Below are positions 13,488 to 20,869 of a stretch of DNA of 33,198 bases, piece by piece. Under the pieces are notes generated by a model that ran no database searches, was not told the DNA's origin, and saw only the letters and a list, made by a program, of their open reading frames with translations. Position 1 is the first letter of the stretch; each line of letters starts with the position of its first letter. The stretch spans positions 1 through 33,198 of IMG/VR virus record IMGVR_UViG_3300037485_000920; one strand, 5' to 3'. This stretch comes from a virus. A program made the position numbers and the translations under genes.

Positions 13488-14066
13488 TTAAATAAGGTTA
13501 GACAATTCTTGTTTCTGCTCTGATGTCAACTTATACATCTTCATTGCTTCTGAAATTCGTACCAATGGCTTCTCCTTTACCCAGTTGAATACCTTCTCCC
13601 ATTTGTCTTCTGGTACTTCTTTTTGGTAGGTCAATTGTTCCTTTTGGATTGGAGCACCAATGGCATCCGTATCAGTATCGACATTAATACATAAGATGGC
13701 AGACAAAGAATATCTCTTTGCGTAAGTAATCCCACCTCCCATATCCTGAAGAGCATTGGTTCCCTTGTTGCCTGACATTGGAGAGAAAGGCATCATTGAT
13801 GTTCTAAATTCACCACTTGTGTGATAGATTGTAGTGGATAGGAAGTCCCCAGTCATATCCTGGCAGATCACAAGACCGCATTCGATAAGCATAGGTCTAA
13901 TAGTTACAAGTAAATTGTCTAAGGTTACATACCCATTTTTTAAGTGAGCATTTTTTCCATCTTTTTTAAGACTGGCGTTTTGAAATAACCCTTGAAATTT
14001 TACAAGGGCCTTAACCAGTTCTGTGATTGTTTCACTTTGGATTAGATGTTCATTTACGTTTTTCAT
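13488..14066 (-). CDS. erf: ERF-family single-strand annealing protein (192 aa)
   Basis: The signature MGGGITYAKRYSLSAILCI at 109-127, followed by D130-x-D132-x-D134, is the hallmark of the ERF (P22 essential recombination function) family; the N-terminal part with YVTLDNLLVTIRPML and the middle GEFRTSMMPF also fit. The protein should anneal complementary single strands at the ends made by the YqaJ exonuclease, circularising or concatenating phage DNA. It is the second gene of the early unit. Length (192) is typical of ERF proteins. Confidence 0.93.
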   Translation of the reverse strand: MKNVNEHLIQSETITELVKALVKFQGLFQNASLKKDGKNAHLKNGYVTLDNLLVTIRPMLIECGLVICQDMTGDFLSTTIYHTSGEFRTSMMPFSPMSGNKGTNALQDMGGGITYAKRYSLSAILCINVDTDTDAIGAPIQKEQLTYQKEVPEDKWEKVFNWVKEKPLVRISEAMKMYKLTSEQKQELSNLI

Positions 14067-14085
14067 AATTTGATAATTTTATTGG

Positions 14086-14364
14086 TTATTTAATTTGGAT
14101 AAGAGTGTAAGTATTAGTTGCTTGGTTTATCACTTGAAAAAAGGTTTTGTCATCGTGGTCTTCATTGTCATCAAGGCCTAATTCTAATTTGTCATCGAGA
14201 TCAAGGTCATCTATGTTTAATTCATACATAGTTAATGATTTAACTAATGACAGCATTTGTACATTAGCACCATCGATATGGAAGAACATATCTTTGACAT
14301 ATTCTCCATAAAGTTCAATAAATGCTTTTTGTTTGTACTCTGGTAAGTGATTGAATGGTTGCAT
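14086..14364 (-). CDS. Acidic early protein (92 aa)
   Basis: First gene after the early promoter, 92 residues. The C-terminal half is very acidic (NIDDLDLDDKLELGLDDNED), resembling a DNA-mimic style charge distribution, although length and charge alone do not show that function. The ATG is 43 bases from the -7 box. No family recognised. As the first product made on infection it could act on host defences or transcription, which is only an inference from position. Confidence 0.7.
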   Translation of the reverse strand: MQPFNHLPEYKQKAFIELYGEYVKDMFFHIDGANVQMLSLVKSLTMYELNIDDLDLDDKLELGLDDNEDHDDKTFFQVINQATNTYTLIQIK

Positions 14365-14406
14365 AATAAATTTGATTTGTATTGGTTAAAAATGTAATAA
14401 CGAATA

Positions 14407-14437
14407 CAAATATAAACTTATTTATACATTTATCAAA
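14407..14437 (-). promoter_or_regulatory. Perfect Bacteroidota promoter for the early genes
   Basis: On the minus strand TTTG (14437-14434) is followed after exactly 19 bases by TATATTTG (14414-14407). This matches the -33 TTTG and -7 TAnnTTTG boxes of the Bacteroidota housekeeping sigma factor in every defined position. Transcription would start at about 14402 and lead into the gene at 14364. It is one of only two complete matches I found in the window. The rest of the gap (14438-14466) holds nothing else I can identify. Confidence 0.85.
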
Positions 14438-14466
14438 TCTTTTGAGAAAAAATATTTATTTATTTT

Positions 14467-14793
14467 TTAGTCCTGGTATTGATCTTTAAGAAGTTTAATT
14501 ATTTGCTCCTTATCTCTAATTGTTGTTTCCAACTTTGAGTTATTCTTTTCGAACATTGACCGTATTTCTTCCAGGTGTTTATGATGATCATCACGGATGT
14601 TTTGCTGCTCCTTTAAGAATGTCGCATTTAAGTCTTTCATCTGTTCCTTTGTGTCTCTTAACCAAAAGTATAAAACAGCAGGGACTCCAAAACTACTTAT
14701 AATTTTAATTATTTCTATTTCGCTAATAATGCCTCCAGTGAACAAAAGTAATGCAGCACCTGAAACAACATCGACCATTCCGTGATGACTCAT
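14467..14793 (-). CDS. One-TM coiled-coil protein, BhlA/holin-like (108 aa)
   Basis: An N-terminal hydrophobic region (about 9-45, with VSGAALLLFTGGII and IISSFGVPAVLYFWL) is followed by a charged coiled coil (KEQMKDLNATFLKEQQNIRD onward) to the C-terminus. The topology matches the BhlA-type holin-like proteins and other small phage membrane proteins. It is the last gene of the head/late cluster, where lysis genes often sit. Holin, spanin or superinfection-exclusion roles all fit; I cannot choose. Confidence 0.65.
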   Translation of the reverse strand: MSHHGMVDVVSGAALLLFTGGIISEIEIIKIISSFGVPAVLYFWLRDTKEQMKDLNATFLKEQQNIRDDHHKHLEEIRSMFEKNNSKLETTIRDKEQIIKLLKDQYQD

Positions 14794-14802
14794 ATAAAAA
14801 AT

Positions 14803-15042
14803 TTAGGATAGGTTATCAATAGTTAATCCGAACAAAGATGCTAAAGAGTAGGCATCTGTTGCCATATCTCCATTAACAATAGTATATCCACATTCAAACA
14901 ATGTGATATTGTTATTTTCATCCAATGAAACGTGGATAGAAAAATTGTCTACATATTGGCAGAAATCCATATTTAATGTATGATGTTTTCCATTAATATA
15001 TATCTCATTGCCACTAATAAAAATCTCTTGTAATAATCTCAT
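14803..15042 (-). CDS. Unknown small protein after the fibre-like gene (79 aa)
   Basis: A 79-residue, beta-rich looking protein with no signal or membrane segment (FISGNEIYINGKHHTLN, then ITLFECGYTIVNGDM). It starts two bases after the fibre-like gene and ends ten bases before the membrane gene. No family recognised. A small fibre assembly partner or chaperone would suit its position, but nothing in it shows this. Confidence 0.7.
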   Translation of the reverse strand: MRLLQEIFISGNEIYINGKHHTLNMDFCQYVDNFSIHVSLDENNNITLFECGYTIVNGDMATDAYSLASLFGLTIDNLS

Positions 15043-15044
15043 AC

Positions 15045-16511
15045 TTATACTGTTTTATTTAATATAACATTTACTAATCTTAAACTTGTACTATCTGCTG
15101 CATTTCCCAACTGAATAGCAACAATTATGTATTGATTTACTGTCCAGTCTATACTTACATCACTGAAAGCCACAGTTGACAATGAAGCACTATCTGTTAA
15201 GGCTCCTGAAGTAGCAGCAATAAAGTTTGTTGTTGCCCCATCGACATTGGCAGTTCTTTCCACTAAAAAAAACCTACCATTTAAATTAGTAGTTACATAG
15301 GTTGCTAATAGTGTCGCACCACTTAAACTGGCACTTGTATTAATATAAAGCCTTACCGTTGTGTTTGCTGCTGATCCTGCAGGTTTAGTAAACTTTGTAC
15401 TAAATTGAATAGTGTCTCCAGTTCCAACAACATTGGCATCAATCAACTTGGAATATATCAAAGTATTATTTGTTGTGCCGGTATGCGTTATATTGGGAGA
15501 GGCTGTTGCTAATACTTGAATTTTTGGTACTGTATTCTCCCATTTTAAAGTTGATCCGTTGTATTGTAATATTTCGCCATTTGCAGGTGTAGTGGAAAAA
15601 TTAACATCGTGTAATTCTCCTAATTCATCCAAACCATCTTGTACCTTTACAAATATTTTACCATTGTTTGCGTGAGCATAAGTAACCCATCCTATTTGAA
15701 CTGGATGCGTTGTAGGTTCTATATTTGTTAATCCACCTGCAACAGTATCAGATAACCAAATAACATCACCATCACTCCAAGTTTCTCCTTGTAATGAACC
15801 AGTAGTATTAATATTTCTTATATATCCAAACGTAGTGATAAATCCTTCCTGGTTATTATTTATGTTTTCAATTACTAATCCTAATATCCCACTATGGTTT
15901 GCATTTGTATCTGCTTGTGCTAATTTAACTGCAAGTCTTTGTCCTGCTGCTCCACCTTCTGATTGTGTTCTAATTCTAACTACCTTATACTCACTTTTAA
16001 GCAAATTGGAATTTGTCTTATTTACTATTATAACAACATTCTCTAAACCAACTTGCAAAGTAACATTGCCACCTTTTAAGCCTAAATTTAAAGTGCCATC
16101 AGTATTATTCCATACCAATTCACCAACACCTGCCGTATCTGTTGTGGAAGTATTGAATCCAAGTTTATCTACATCAATAATATCGAGATTACCTGCTGAA
16201 TTACCAACAGTTAAAACTTGTGTAAGATTCTGTGATCCACCACCGCCAGTTACCCTAAAAAAAAAAGAGTCAGATAATAAATCCAACAAATCGTAAGCAT
16301 TACCAGCAAATGGAACTACCGCAGCAGGTTCTATCTGTGTGCCAGTTATTTCAGTAGTCACAAGCGTTGTAATTTTGTCACTATTCGCATAAACATCGAC
16401 AGTAGTATCAGAAGTCCATTGAATAAAAGAATCGCTTACAAGGCGTTTTACTACGTTTCCTGAACCATCCTTTAGGATGACATTTCCATTGGTTAATTTA
16501 ACTATGATCAT
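15045..16511 (-). CDS. Fibre-like virion surface protein (488 aa)
   Basis: A 488-residue beta-rich, Thr/Asn/Gly-rich protein. The centre has GWVTYAHANNGKIFVKVQDG followed by ELHDVNFSTTPANGEILQYN, a segment type seen in phage fibres and appendages (short repeats of the form D-V-x-F-S-T-x-P-x-x-G-x-x-L-x-Y-x), and the last 150 residues look like a separate beta-sandwich ending in ...NVILNKTV. It probably forms a head or tail fibre and may bind the host surface. It lies after the portal and connector genes, not beside the tail-tip genes, so a head- or neck-attached fibre is possible. Confidence 0.65.
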   Translation of the reverse strand: MIIVKLTNGNVILKDGSGNVVKRLVSDSFIQWTSDTTVDVYANSDKITTLVTTEITGTQIEPAAVVPFAGNAYDLLDLLSDSFFFRVTGGGGSQNLTQVLTVGNSAGNLDIIDVDKLGFNTSTTDTAGVGELVWNNTDGTLNLGLKGGNVTLQVGLENVVIIVNKTNSNLLKSEYKVVRIRTQSEGGAAGQRLAVKLAQADTNANHSGILGLVIENINNNQEGFITTFGYIRNINTTGSLQGETWSDGDVIWLSDTVAGGLTNIEPTTHPVQIGWVTYAHANNGKIFVKVQDGLDELGELHDVNFSTTPANGEILQYNGSTLKWENTVPKIQVLATASPNITHTGTTNNTLIYSKLIDANVVGTGDTIQFSTKFTKPAGSAANTTVRLYINTSASLSGATLLATYVTTNLNGRFFLVERTANVDGATTNFIAATSGALTDSASLSTVAFSDVSIDWTVNQYIIVAIQLGNAADSTSLRLVNVILNKTV

Positions 16512-16512
16512 T

Positions 16513-17160
16513 TTAATAGAAGATTATATTTGTTGAATTATTCTTTTGTCTTTTACAAGTTCTGCAGAAGCCATACATGCCATAAGAACCACAATTACAC
16601 CAGTGACTATTGTTACCACATCCACACTCATCCTCACAACTTCCACAACTATTGCAAGGGCAGTGTTTACTGTTGAATAAAGGATAAGAGGCTTTATTTT
16701 GACAAAGATAGTCCTGGATAATATCTTTTAGATTTTCCATTCTTTGCATCATTGTGTCCTGCATAAACTTTAAAGCACTCATACCTCCATTCTGTGCAAA
16801 TTCACTATCGTTTTGGAAGATACCTTTGCTTGTAACATTCATTACAATAAATGGCAAAGCCTCATACCATACGATATAAGAATTAAATCTCAATAGGTAT
16901 AAGGTCCACAATGTTTCATAGTTCGGATCTGATGGAAATTTGTCAACTAAAGCACCTGCATCTGGATTGTAGTTACTTACCAAAGGATTTTGATTAGCGA
17001 CCATATCATTATACAATGCACTCCCTAACAGATGTATCAAATGTCTCTCCTCTGCACTTTGTATGTGAGGAGCAATTTGATTGATGTCAAACCTGGCATT
17101 TACTGGAGCCGCTCTATAAATACCAGTATTTACTACTTCTTGTGGTTTAATTAGTTGCAT
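16513..17160 (-). CDS. Head-tail connector-like protein with Cys-rich tail (215 aa)
   Basis: Residues 1-155 are helical and contain SAEERHLIHLLGSALYNDM and aromatic helices (LWTLYLLRFNSYIVWYEALP), a pattern seen in adaptor proteins that follow the portal in Bacteroidota phages. Residues 167-202 contain ten cysteines, in CPC, CGSC, CGC, CNC and CRTC groups, which could bind two or more zinc ions or form disulfides. The start overlaps the portal gene by 14 bases. Connector function is inferred from order; the Cys-rich extension is unusual. Confidence 0.65.
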   Translation of the reverse strand: MQLIKPQEVVNTGIYRAAPVNARFDINQIAPHIQSAEERHLIHLLGSALYNDMVANQNPLVSNYNPDAGALVDKFPSDPNYETLWTLYLLRFNSYIVWYEALPFIVMNVTSKGIFQNDSEFAQNGGMSALKFMQDTMMQRMENLKDIIQDYLCQNKASYPLFNSKHCPCNSCGSCEDECGCGNNSHWCNCGSYGMYGFCRTCKRQKNNSTNIIFY

Positions 17161-18562
17161 CTTCTATTGTGTTTTGTTCTTGTTGTAATGGTGCAAATCC
17201 TAATTCCGCTCTTTGTTCGTCTTGTGTCAATACCTTATCTATTGTCAAATCTGCCATAAATGATACTGGAGTTGGTTTAGCAATATCCAAAGCAATGTTA
17301 GTCCAATTATTACCCAACCAAATACCTGCATCCTGGATAACAGGATTCAAAAACTTACCCAAAAACATCCTTTGCATTGGTCTGATAACAGTATTGTAAA
17401 CGATTTCAAATTCAGATCGTATCATTTGATTGCTTCCTAAACTACCAGGTTGTCTCAATCCAGTCAAAGCAATAGTCCATCTGTGAGCACTTACTATGGC
17501 TTCTTGTGCCATTTTTTGCAATTGTAAGAATTCGCCCTCGTTTTGATTAGACAATATCTGTACATCTGCCTTATATGTCTCATCTCTCAATGCCTGGATA
17601 AACATCTTACTGTTGTTCCCGGTACCAGTAAAGCAGGATTTCATTGCAGCAACTAATTCTTGCGCCTCTTCCTGATTAGTAGAGCCATAAAGATTAACAA
17701 TAGCGGAAGGAGTGAAACCATTTTCGAACTTGGATTGATTAAATTTAGGGATTCTGTATTCTATTTCTGCCCATATTTTAGCAGCAACCCATTCAGGTAA
17801 CCCCCAATACATCAATGTACTATCATAATTCTTTAGATGGAAGATTGATTTTTCTACACCGTCAATTACTTCGAATTTTGGAAAGATAGGATAGTCGATT
17901 GGTGCTTCAGGGGTTATATACCAGGGCTGTTCAAATTCGCTTGTAACACCTATATGAGTAGGGTTTAACTGATACCTTCCTGCTTTTTTAGGTCTACACC
18001 AGGTGATAGGTAAAAGTCTTAATTGATATTTTCTTGTATTGCCTACTTTTATCTTACAAATCTCGATAAAAGCATTGCCAAAGTTATTGAAATCTGTAAT
18101 AATTTTATTCGTAAGTTCATCAATGTTTTCCCCTTCAGCATTTACTTGTTTTAAGAAGTTATTTAACGTAAGTTCATCAACAATATCTAAATTTTGTTCT
18201 TGGATTTTTTGCTTTCTTATCGATGGGAGAGGATCCATTGTCGCAGCAGCAACAGAAAAATATCCATCACCCATAAAGTAAGATACTTTTTGTTGAATGA
18301 TAGAGGCCGTTGTGCTTGAATTATTACAAATGGCTTGAATTCTATCCAATGCCCATAAGTCATAAGTCTGAAAAGGAATATATTCAATTACAGATTGGTC
18401 TAAAAACCTTTTTGTAGGTTCTGCAAATATGTCATCTGCAAGGAAAGGAGCCAGGCCTAACTGAACAGTTGTATAGGCATTAACATTCGGGACCGAGTTC
18501 TGTGAAATCTGTGTATTTTTGCGTTGTGTCTTGACTCTCTTCTGTTGTCTTGGCGTTGTCAT
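17147..18562 (-). CDS. Portal protein, PBSX/HK97 type (471 aa)
   Basis: The 471-residue protein has the layout of PBSX-type portals: a disordered basic N-terminus, a wing region with YFMGDGYF and NFGNAFIEICK at about 160, a long central helix region (IWAEIEYRIPKFNQSKFENG) and the loop FLQLQKMAQEAIVSAHRW near the end, then a conserved TGL-rich stem part. It would form the dodecameric ring through which DNA enters the head and to which the tail connects. The gene overlaps the 78-residue gene upstream by 83 bases. It follows the capsid gene, instead of preceding it as in most phages. Confidence 0.85.
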   Translation of the reverse strand: MTTPRQQKRVKTQRKNTQISQNSVPNVNAYTTVQLGLAPFLADDIFAEPTKRFLDQSVIEYIPFQTYDLWALDRIQAICNNSSTTASIIQQKVSYFMGDGYFSVAAATMDPLPSIRKQKIQEQNLDIVDELTLNNFLKQVNAEGENIDELTNKIITDFNNFGNAFIEICKIKVGNTRKYQLRLLPITWCRPKKAGRYQLNPTHIGVTSEFEQPWYITPEAPIDYPIFPKFEVIDGVEKSIFHLKNYDSTLMYWGLPEWVAAKIWAEIEYRIPKFNQSKFENGFTPSAIVNLYGSTNQEEAQELVAAMKSCFTGTGNNSKMFIQALRDETYKADVQILSNQNEGEFLQLQKMAQEAIVSAHRWTIALTGLRQPGSLGSNQMIRSEFEIVYNTVIRPMQRMFLGKFLNPVIQDAGIWLGNNWTNIALDIAKPTPVSFMADLTIDKVLTQDEQRAELGFAPLQQEQNTIEDATN

Positions 18563-18716
18563 ACTGCTTGTTTTTTACTTTTTTGGTTGTGGTAATATAA
18601 TCGACTCCTAAGTGATAAAGATGTTCCAATTGTTCTTGTGTTGCATCTTTTAATACTACCTTGAATTTAGCACAATATGCTGTATTATTCAAAAATGACT
18701 CTTTAACTTTAAACAT
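18480..18716 (-). CDS. Small protein overlapping the portal start (78 aa)
   Basis: A 78-residue protein with a folded first half (KFKVVLKDATQEQLEHLYHLG) and a charged, disordered second half that overlaps the portal gene by 83 bases in another frame. The first half has the form of short proteins found near capsid genes in Bacteroidota phages. No family recognised. The C-terminal overlap explains the biased composition there. Confidence 0.65.
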   Translation of the reverse strand: MFKVKESFLNNTAYCAKFKVVLKDATQEQLEHLYHLGVDYITTTKKVKNKQYDNAKTTEESQDTTQKYTDFTELGPEC

Positions 18717-18731
18717 AGTTTTTAAATTTTG

Positions 18732-18767
18732 AAAAGGGATGCCACTATTGCTAATAGCACCCCTTTA
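18732..18767 (-). terminator. Minus-strand hairpin after the tail tube gene
   Basis: On the minus strand AAAGGGGTGC pairs with GCATCCCTTT in a ten-base stem with one G-U pair. On the other strand the same position would be an A-C mismatch, which indicates that the RNA of the minus strand is the functional one. Only a short T run (TTTT) follows. It lies 25 bases after the stop of the 176-residue gene and could be a partial terminator or an RNA stability element that leaves more capsid and tube mRNA than portal mRNA. Confidence 0.55.
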
Positions 18768-18791
18768 ATGTATAGAAATCCAAGAGAAATA

Positions 18792-19322
18792 TTAAGGAAT
18801 TACAGTCGCAGTAGCCAATGGGTAGGCTTGGATTGTAGTTCTTGCTGTAATTGTTACAGTTGCTTGGTTCTGATCATTGATAGCAGTACCAGTTGTAGTC
18901 TCAACATTTGTCAATTGAGCAGGAAAACCAATACCAGCATTAGTTAAAGAATTTGTAGTACCCCAAATCCATCTGCCACCACCATTCTCAACGTGGATAA
19001 CTACAAAACCACAACAACAAGCCTGAAGTTCTGCAATAGCATCTCTCGTATCTTGTGAGTGACAAGGGAAAGTGCCAACTAAAGTTTGATTGATAACTGT
19101 GTTACAGTTTGTTCTCTCTAATGTTTCAGTCCAAGATCCAGTCTCCTGGTATGGAGTGAATTCATAGAAAGAAGCAGCACCCACCATAGTAATGACAGTT
19201 ACTTCCCCACTAACAAAAGTAAGGGAAGCGACATCGTCAATACTTGCCAGGTAGAACTTATCCAAACCACCAGCACAACTTGTGGAGCAGGAAAGTGATA
19301 AACCATTTGTTAAGCAAGACAT
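18792..19322 (-). CDS. Probable major tail tube protein (176 aa)
   Basis: A 176-residue beta-rich protein with GSWTETLERT at about 62-71, a central RWIWGTTNSLTN, and TTTGTAINDQNQATVTITAR at the end. The pattern of a Thr/Gly-rich loop followed by N-Q-x-x-x-T-I-T-A-R resembles tail tube proteins, which form the stacked rings of the tail. It has eight cysteines, including C3, C12, C16 and a CCC at 102-104. It follows the capsid gene by 30 bases and is followed by a hairpin, consistent with high-level expression. A capsid-associated structural protein is the main alternative. Confidence 0.55.
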   Translation of the reverse strand: MSCLTNGLSLSCSTSCAGGLDKFYLASIDDVASLTFVSGEVTVITMVGAASFYEFTPYQETGSWTETLERTNCNTVINQTLVGTFPCHSQDTRDAIAELQACCCGFVVIHVENGGGRWIWGTTNSLTNAGIGFPAQLTNVETTTGTAINDQNQATVTITARTTIQAYPLATATVIP

Positions 19323-19352
19323 ATTATATGTTTTTTATTTTGTGAAAAAATT

Positions 19353-20342
19353 TTAGTACGCAACAGCCATCAATTCATTGAACTTGTAGTTGAAACCAAG
19401 ATAGAATTTGATTTTTGCTTTCAATTTATCTTCAGTTTTGTCAAACCAAGCATCGAATTGATTTTGGAAGTTGTTGATGTCAGTTCCTAACACCAAGTTC
19501 TTTCTTTCTGTGTAAAGAACATAGTTAGCATCAGAGATACCTTGATATGCCTGAGCATAACCTTGCCAATCGTACATAGGCTTCACTTCAATACCATTGA
19601 ATGATAAAGCAGAAGCACCATTTATTTGTAGTTCTAAGTGCATATTTGAAGATACACCTGCATTTTGTAGGTCTTTCAAATATTGTCTGTAAACATTAGC
19701 AGAAACTAAGAATACTTTTGATCCTTCAGGAGTTGCTTGAAGTACGTTAGAAGCGTTTTCGTAAACAGCGTTCAATAAATCAATACCATCACCTGCAGTC
19801 AAAGGTGTACCAGAGTTAGAGTTGATGTAAGGAATCATATTAGCAGAAACTAATTGAGGAATGTATACAGACCACATACCGTCTACAAAGTTTACATCTG
19901 TGTTATTGGAAGCCTTGTCACCAAAGAATGCACCCAAAAGAACATCTTTCTTAACACCTTGAACCATTCTTTCAAGTAATAAATCCATAAAGATAGTACC
20001 GGCAAGGTCATCCATAGCAGTACCTTTCTTCATCAATTGCTTGTAAACAGTGTCAGCAAATTCATCATAGCAAAGTTCAACATTAGCCTTTACTAATTCA
20101 GTCTCGATACATCTGTCAAAGATTGCAAAGTTACCTTTTGGAGTCCATCCACAAGTGTTTGTGTTTTGAAGTAAGTTAACCATAGTGTCAGCATAAGCAA
20201 GATTTTGCTTCTTGTTTACTAATACCATAGTGTCAAAGATTTCTTCAACATTAGCGTCAAAGAATATCGGTTTAAGCAATAGTTCTTGTGCTTGTGAACC
20301 GATTAAGTTTATTGCGAATTGTCCGCTTTCTACAGTTGCCAT
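19353..20342 (-). CDS. Major capsid protein (329 aa)
   Basis: A 329-residue protein between the protease/scaffold and decoration genes upstream and the tail tube downstream, where the major head protein belongs. It has the size of an HK97-fold subunit, a helical N-terminus, a long middle part with EGSKVFLVSANVYRQYLKDL (spine-helix-like) and a beta-rich end (DKLKAKIKFYLGFNYKFNEL). The identity rests on position, length and composition. The leader is A-rich without a Shine-Dalgarno sequence. No N-terminal delta domain cleavage site is obvious, since a separate scaffold is encoded upstream. Confidence 0.8.
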   Translation of the reverse strand: MATVESGQFAINLIGSQAQELLLKPIFFDANVEEIFDTMVLVNKKQNLAYADTMVNLLQNTNTCGWTPKGNFAIFDRCIETELVKANVELCYDEFADTVYKQLMKKGTAMDDLAGTIFMDLLLERMVQGVKKDVLLGAFFGDKASNNTDVNFVDGMWSVYIPQLVSANMIPYINSNSGTPLTAGDGIDLLNAVYENASNVLQATPEGSKVFLVSANVYRQYLKDLQNAGVSSNMHLELQINGASALSFNGIEVKPMYDWQGYAQAYQGISDANYVLYTERKNLVLGTDINNFQNQFDAWFDKTEDKLKAKIKFYLGFNYKFNELMAVAY

Positions 20343-20378
20343 ATTTTTAATTATGATTTTGTAAGTGATTAAATAAGA

Positions 20379-20843
20379 TTAAAGAGCAGGAGGAGTGAAT
20401 GTAGTGTCGATTTCAGCAATTGAACCATTTGTTCCCAAAATGGTAGTATTTACTGTCATCATACAAGCACAAGTAACAAATATTTCACCGTCTTCTTCAG
20501 CAGTGATAGCCACTTGCCAAGTTCCACCAAATGTTAAGCCTGAAGCATCAACAGTGATAGGGCCAAATGGAGAAGTAGTGTCTACTCTGGAAGCAAAGTT
20601 GCCAAGTCCGTCAGTAACAGTTACTTTGATGTATCTCAATCCAGCAGAAGGAGAAGTGATTGTCGCAACCAAGTCAGTGCCATCAACTTCCAAATCCACA
20701 ACAAATGTGAAAGGAGTTGAGCAACAGTCACCTTGAGTTTTCAAAGTTTCAGCATTACCAGGATTGGCAGTAGGGTTTGTTGGTGCAATGTATATACTTT
20801 CAGTAGCACCATTTACGAAGTTATTATCTAAATTGTAAGGCAT
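20379..20843 (-). CDS. Beta-sandwich decoration protein (154 aa)
   Basis: A 154-residue Thr/Gly/Ala-rich protein with a flexible N-terminus and an Ig-like region from about 45 to 140 (LEVDGTDLVATITSPSAGLR; GGTWQVAITAEEDGEIFV). It stands between the protease/scaffold and major capsid genes, the usual place of capsid decoration or head-stabilising proteins. Cysteines at 40-41 and in TCACM near 125 suggest a disulfide or metal link. Assignment is by fold-like composition and position. Confidence 0.6.
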   Translation of the reverse strand: MPYNLDNNFVNGATESIYIAPTNPTANPGNAETLKTQGDCCSTPFTFVVDLEVDGTDLVATITSPSAGLRYIKVTVTDGLGNFASRVDTTSPFGPITVDASGLTFGGTWQVAITAEEDGEIFVTCACMMTVNTTILGTNGSIAEIDTTFTPPAL

Positions 20844-20869
20844 TTTTTTTAGATTTTAATTGTGAATAA

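Noticed and set aside
15835-16296. 153-codon plus-strand frame opposite the fibre-like gene
   Set aside because: It is Ser/Pro/Thr-rich in the way expected from the complement of a Gly/Thr/Asn-rich gene, and overlaps the clear fibre-like frame completely.
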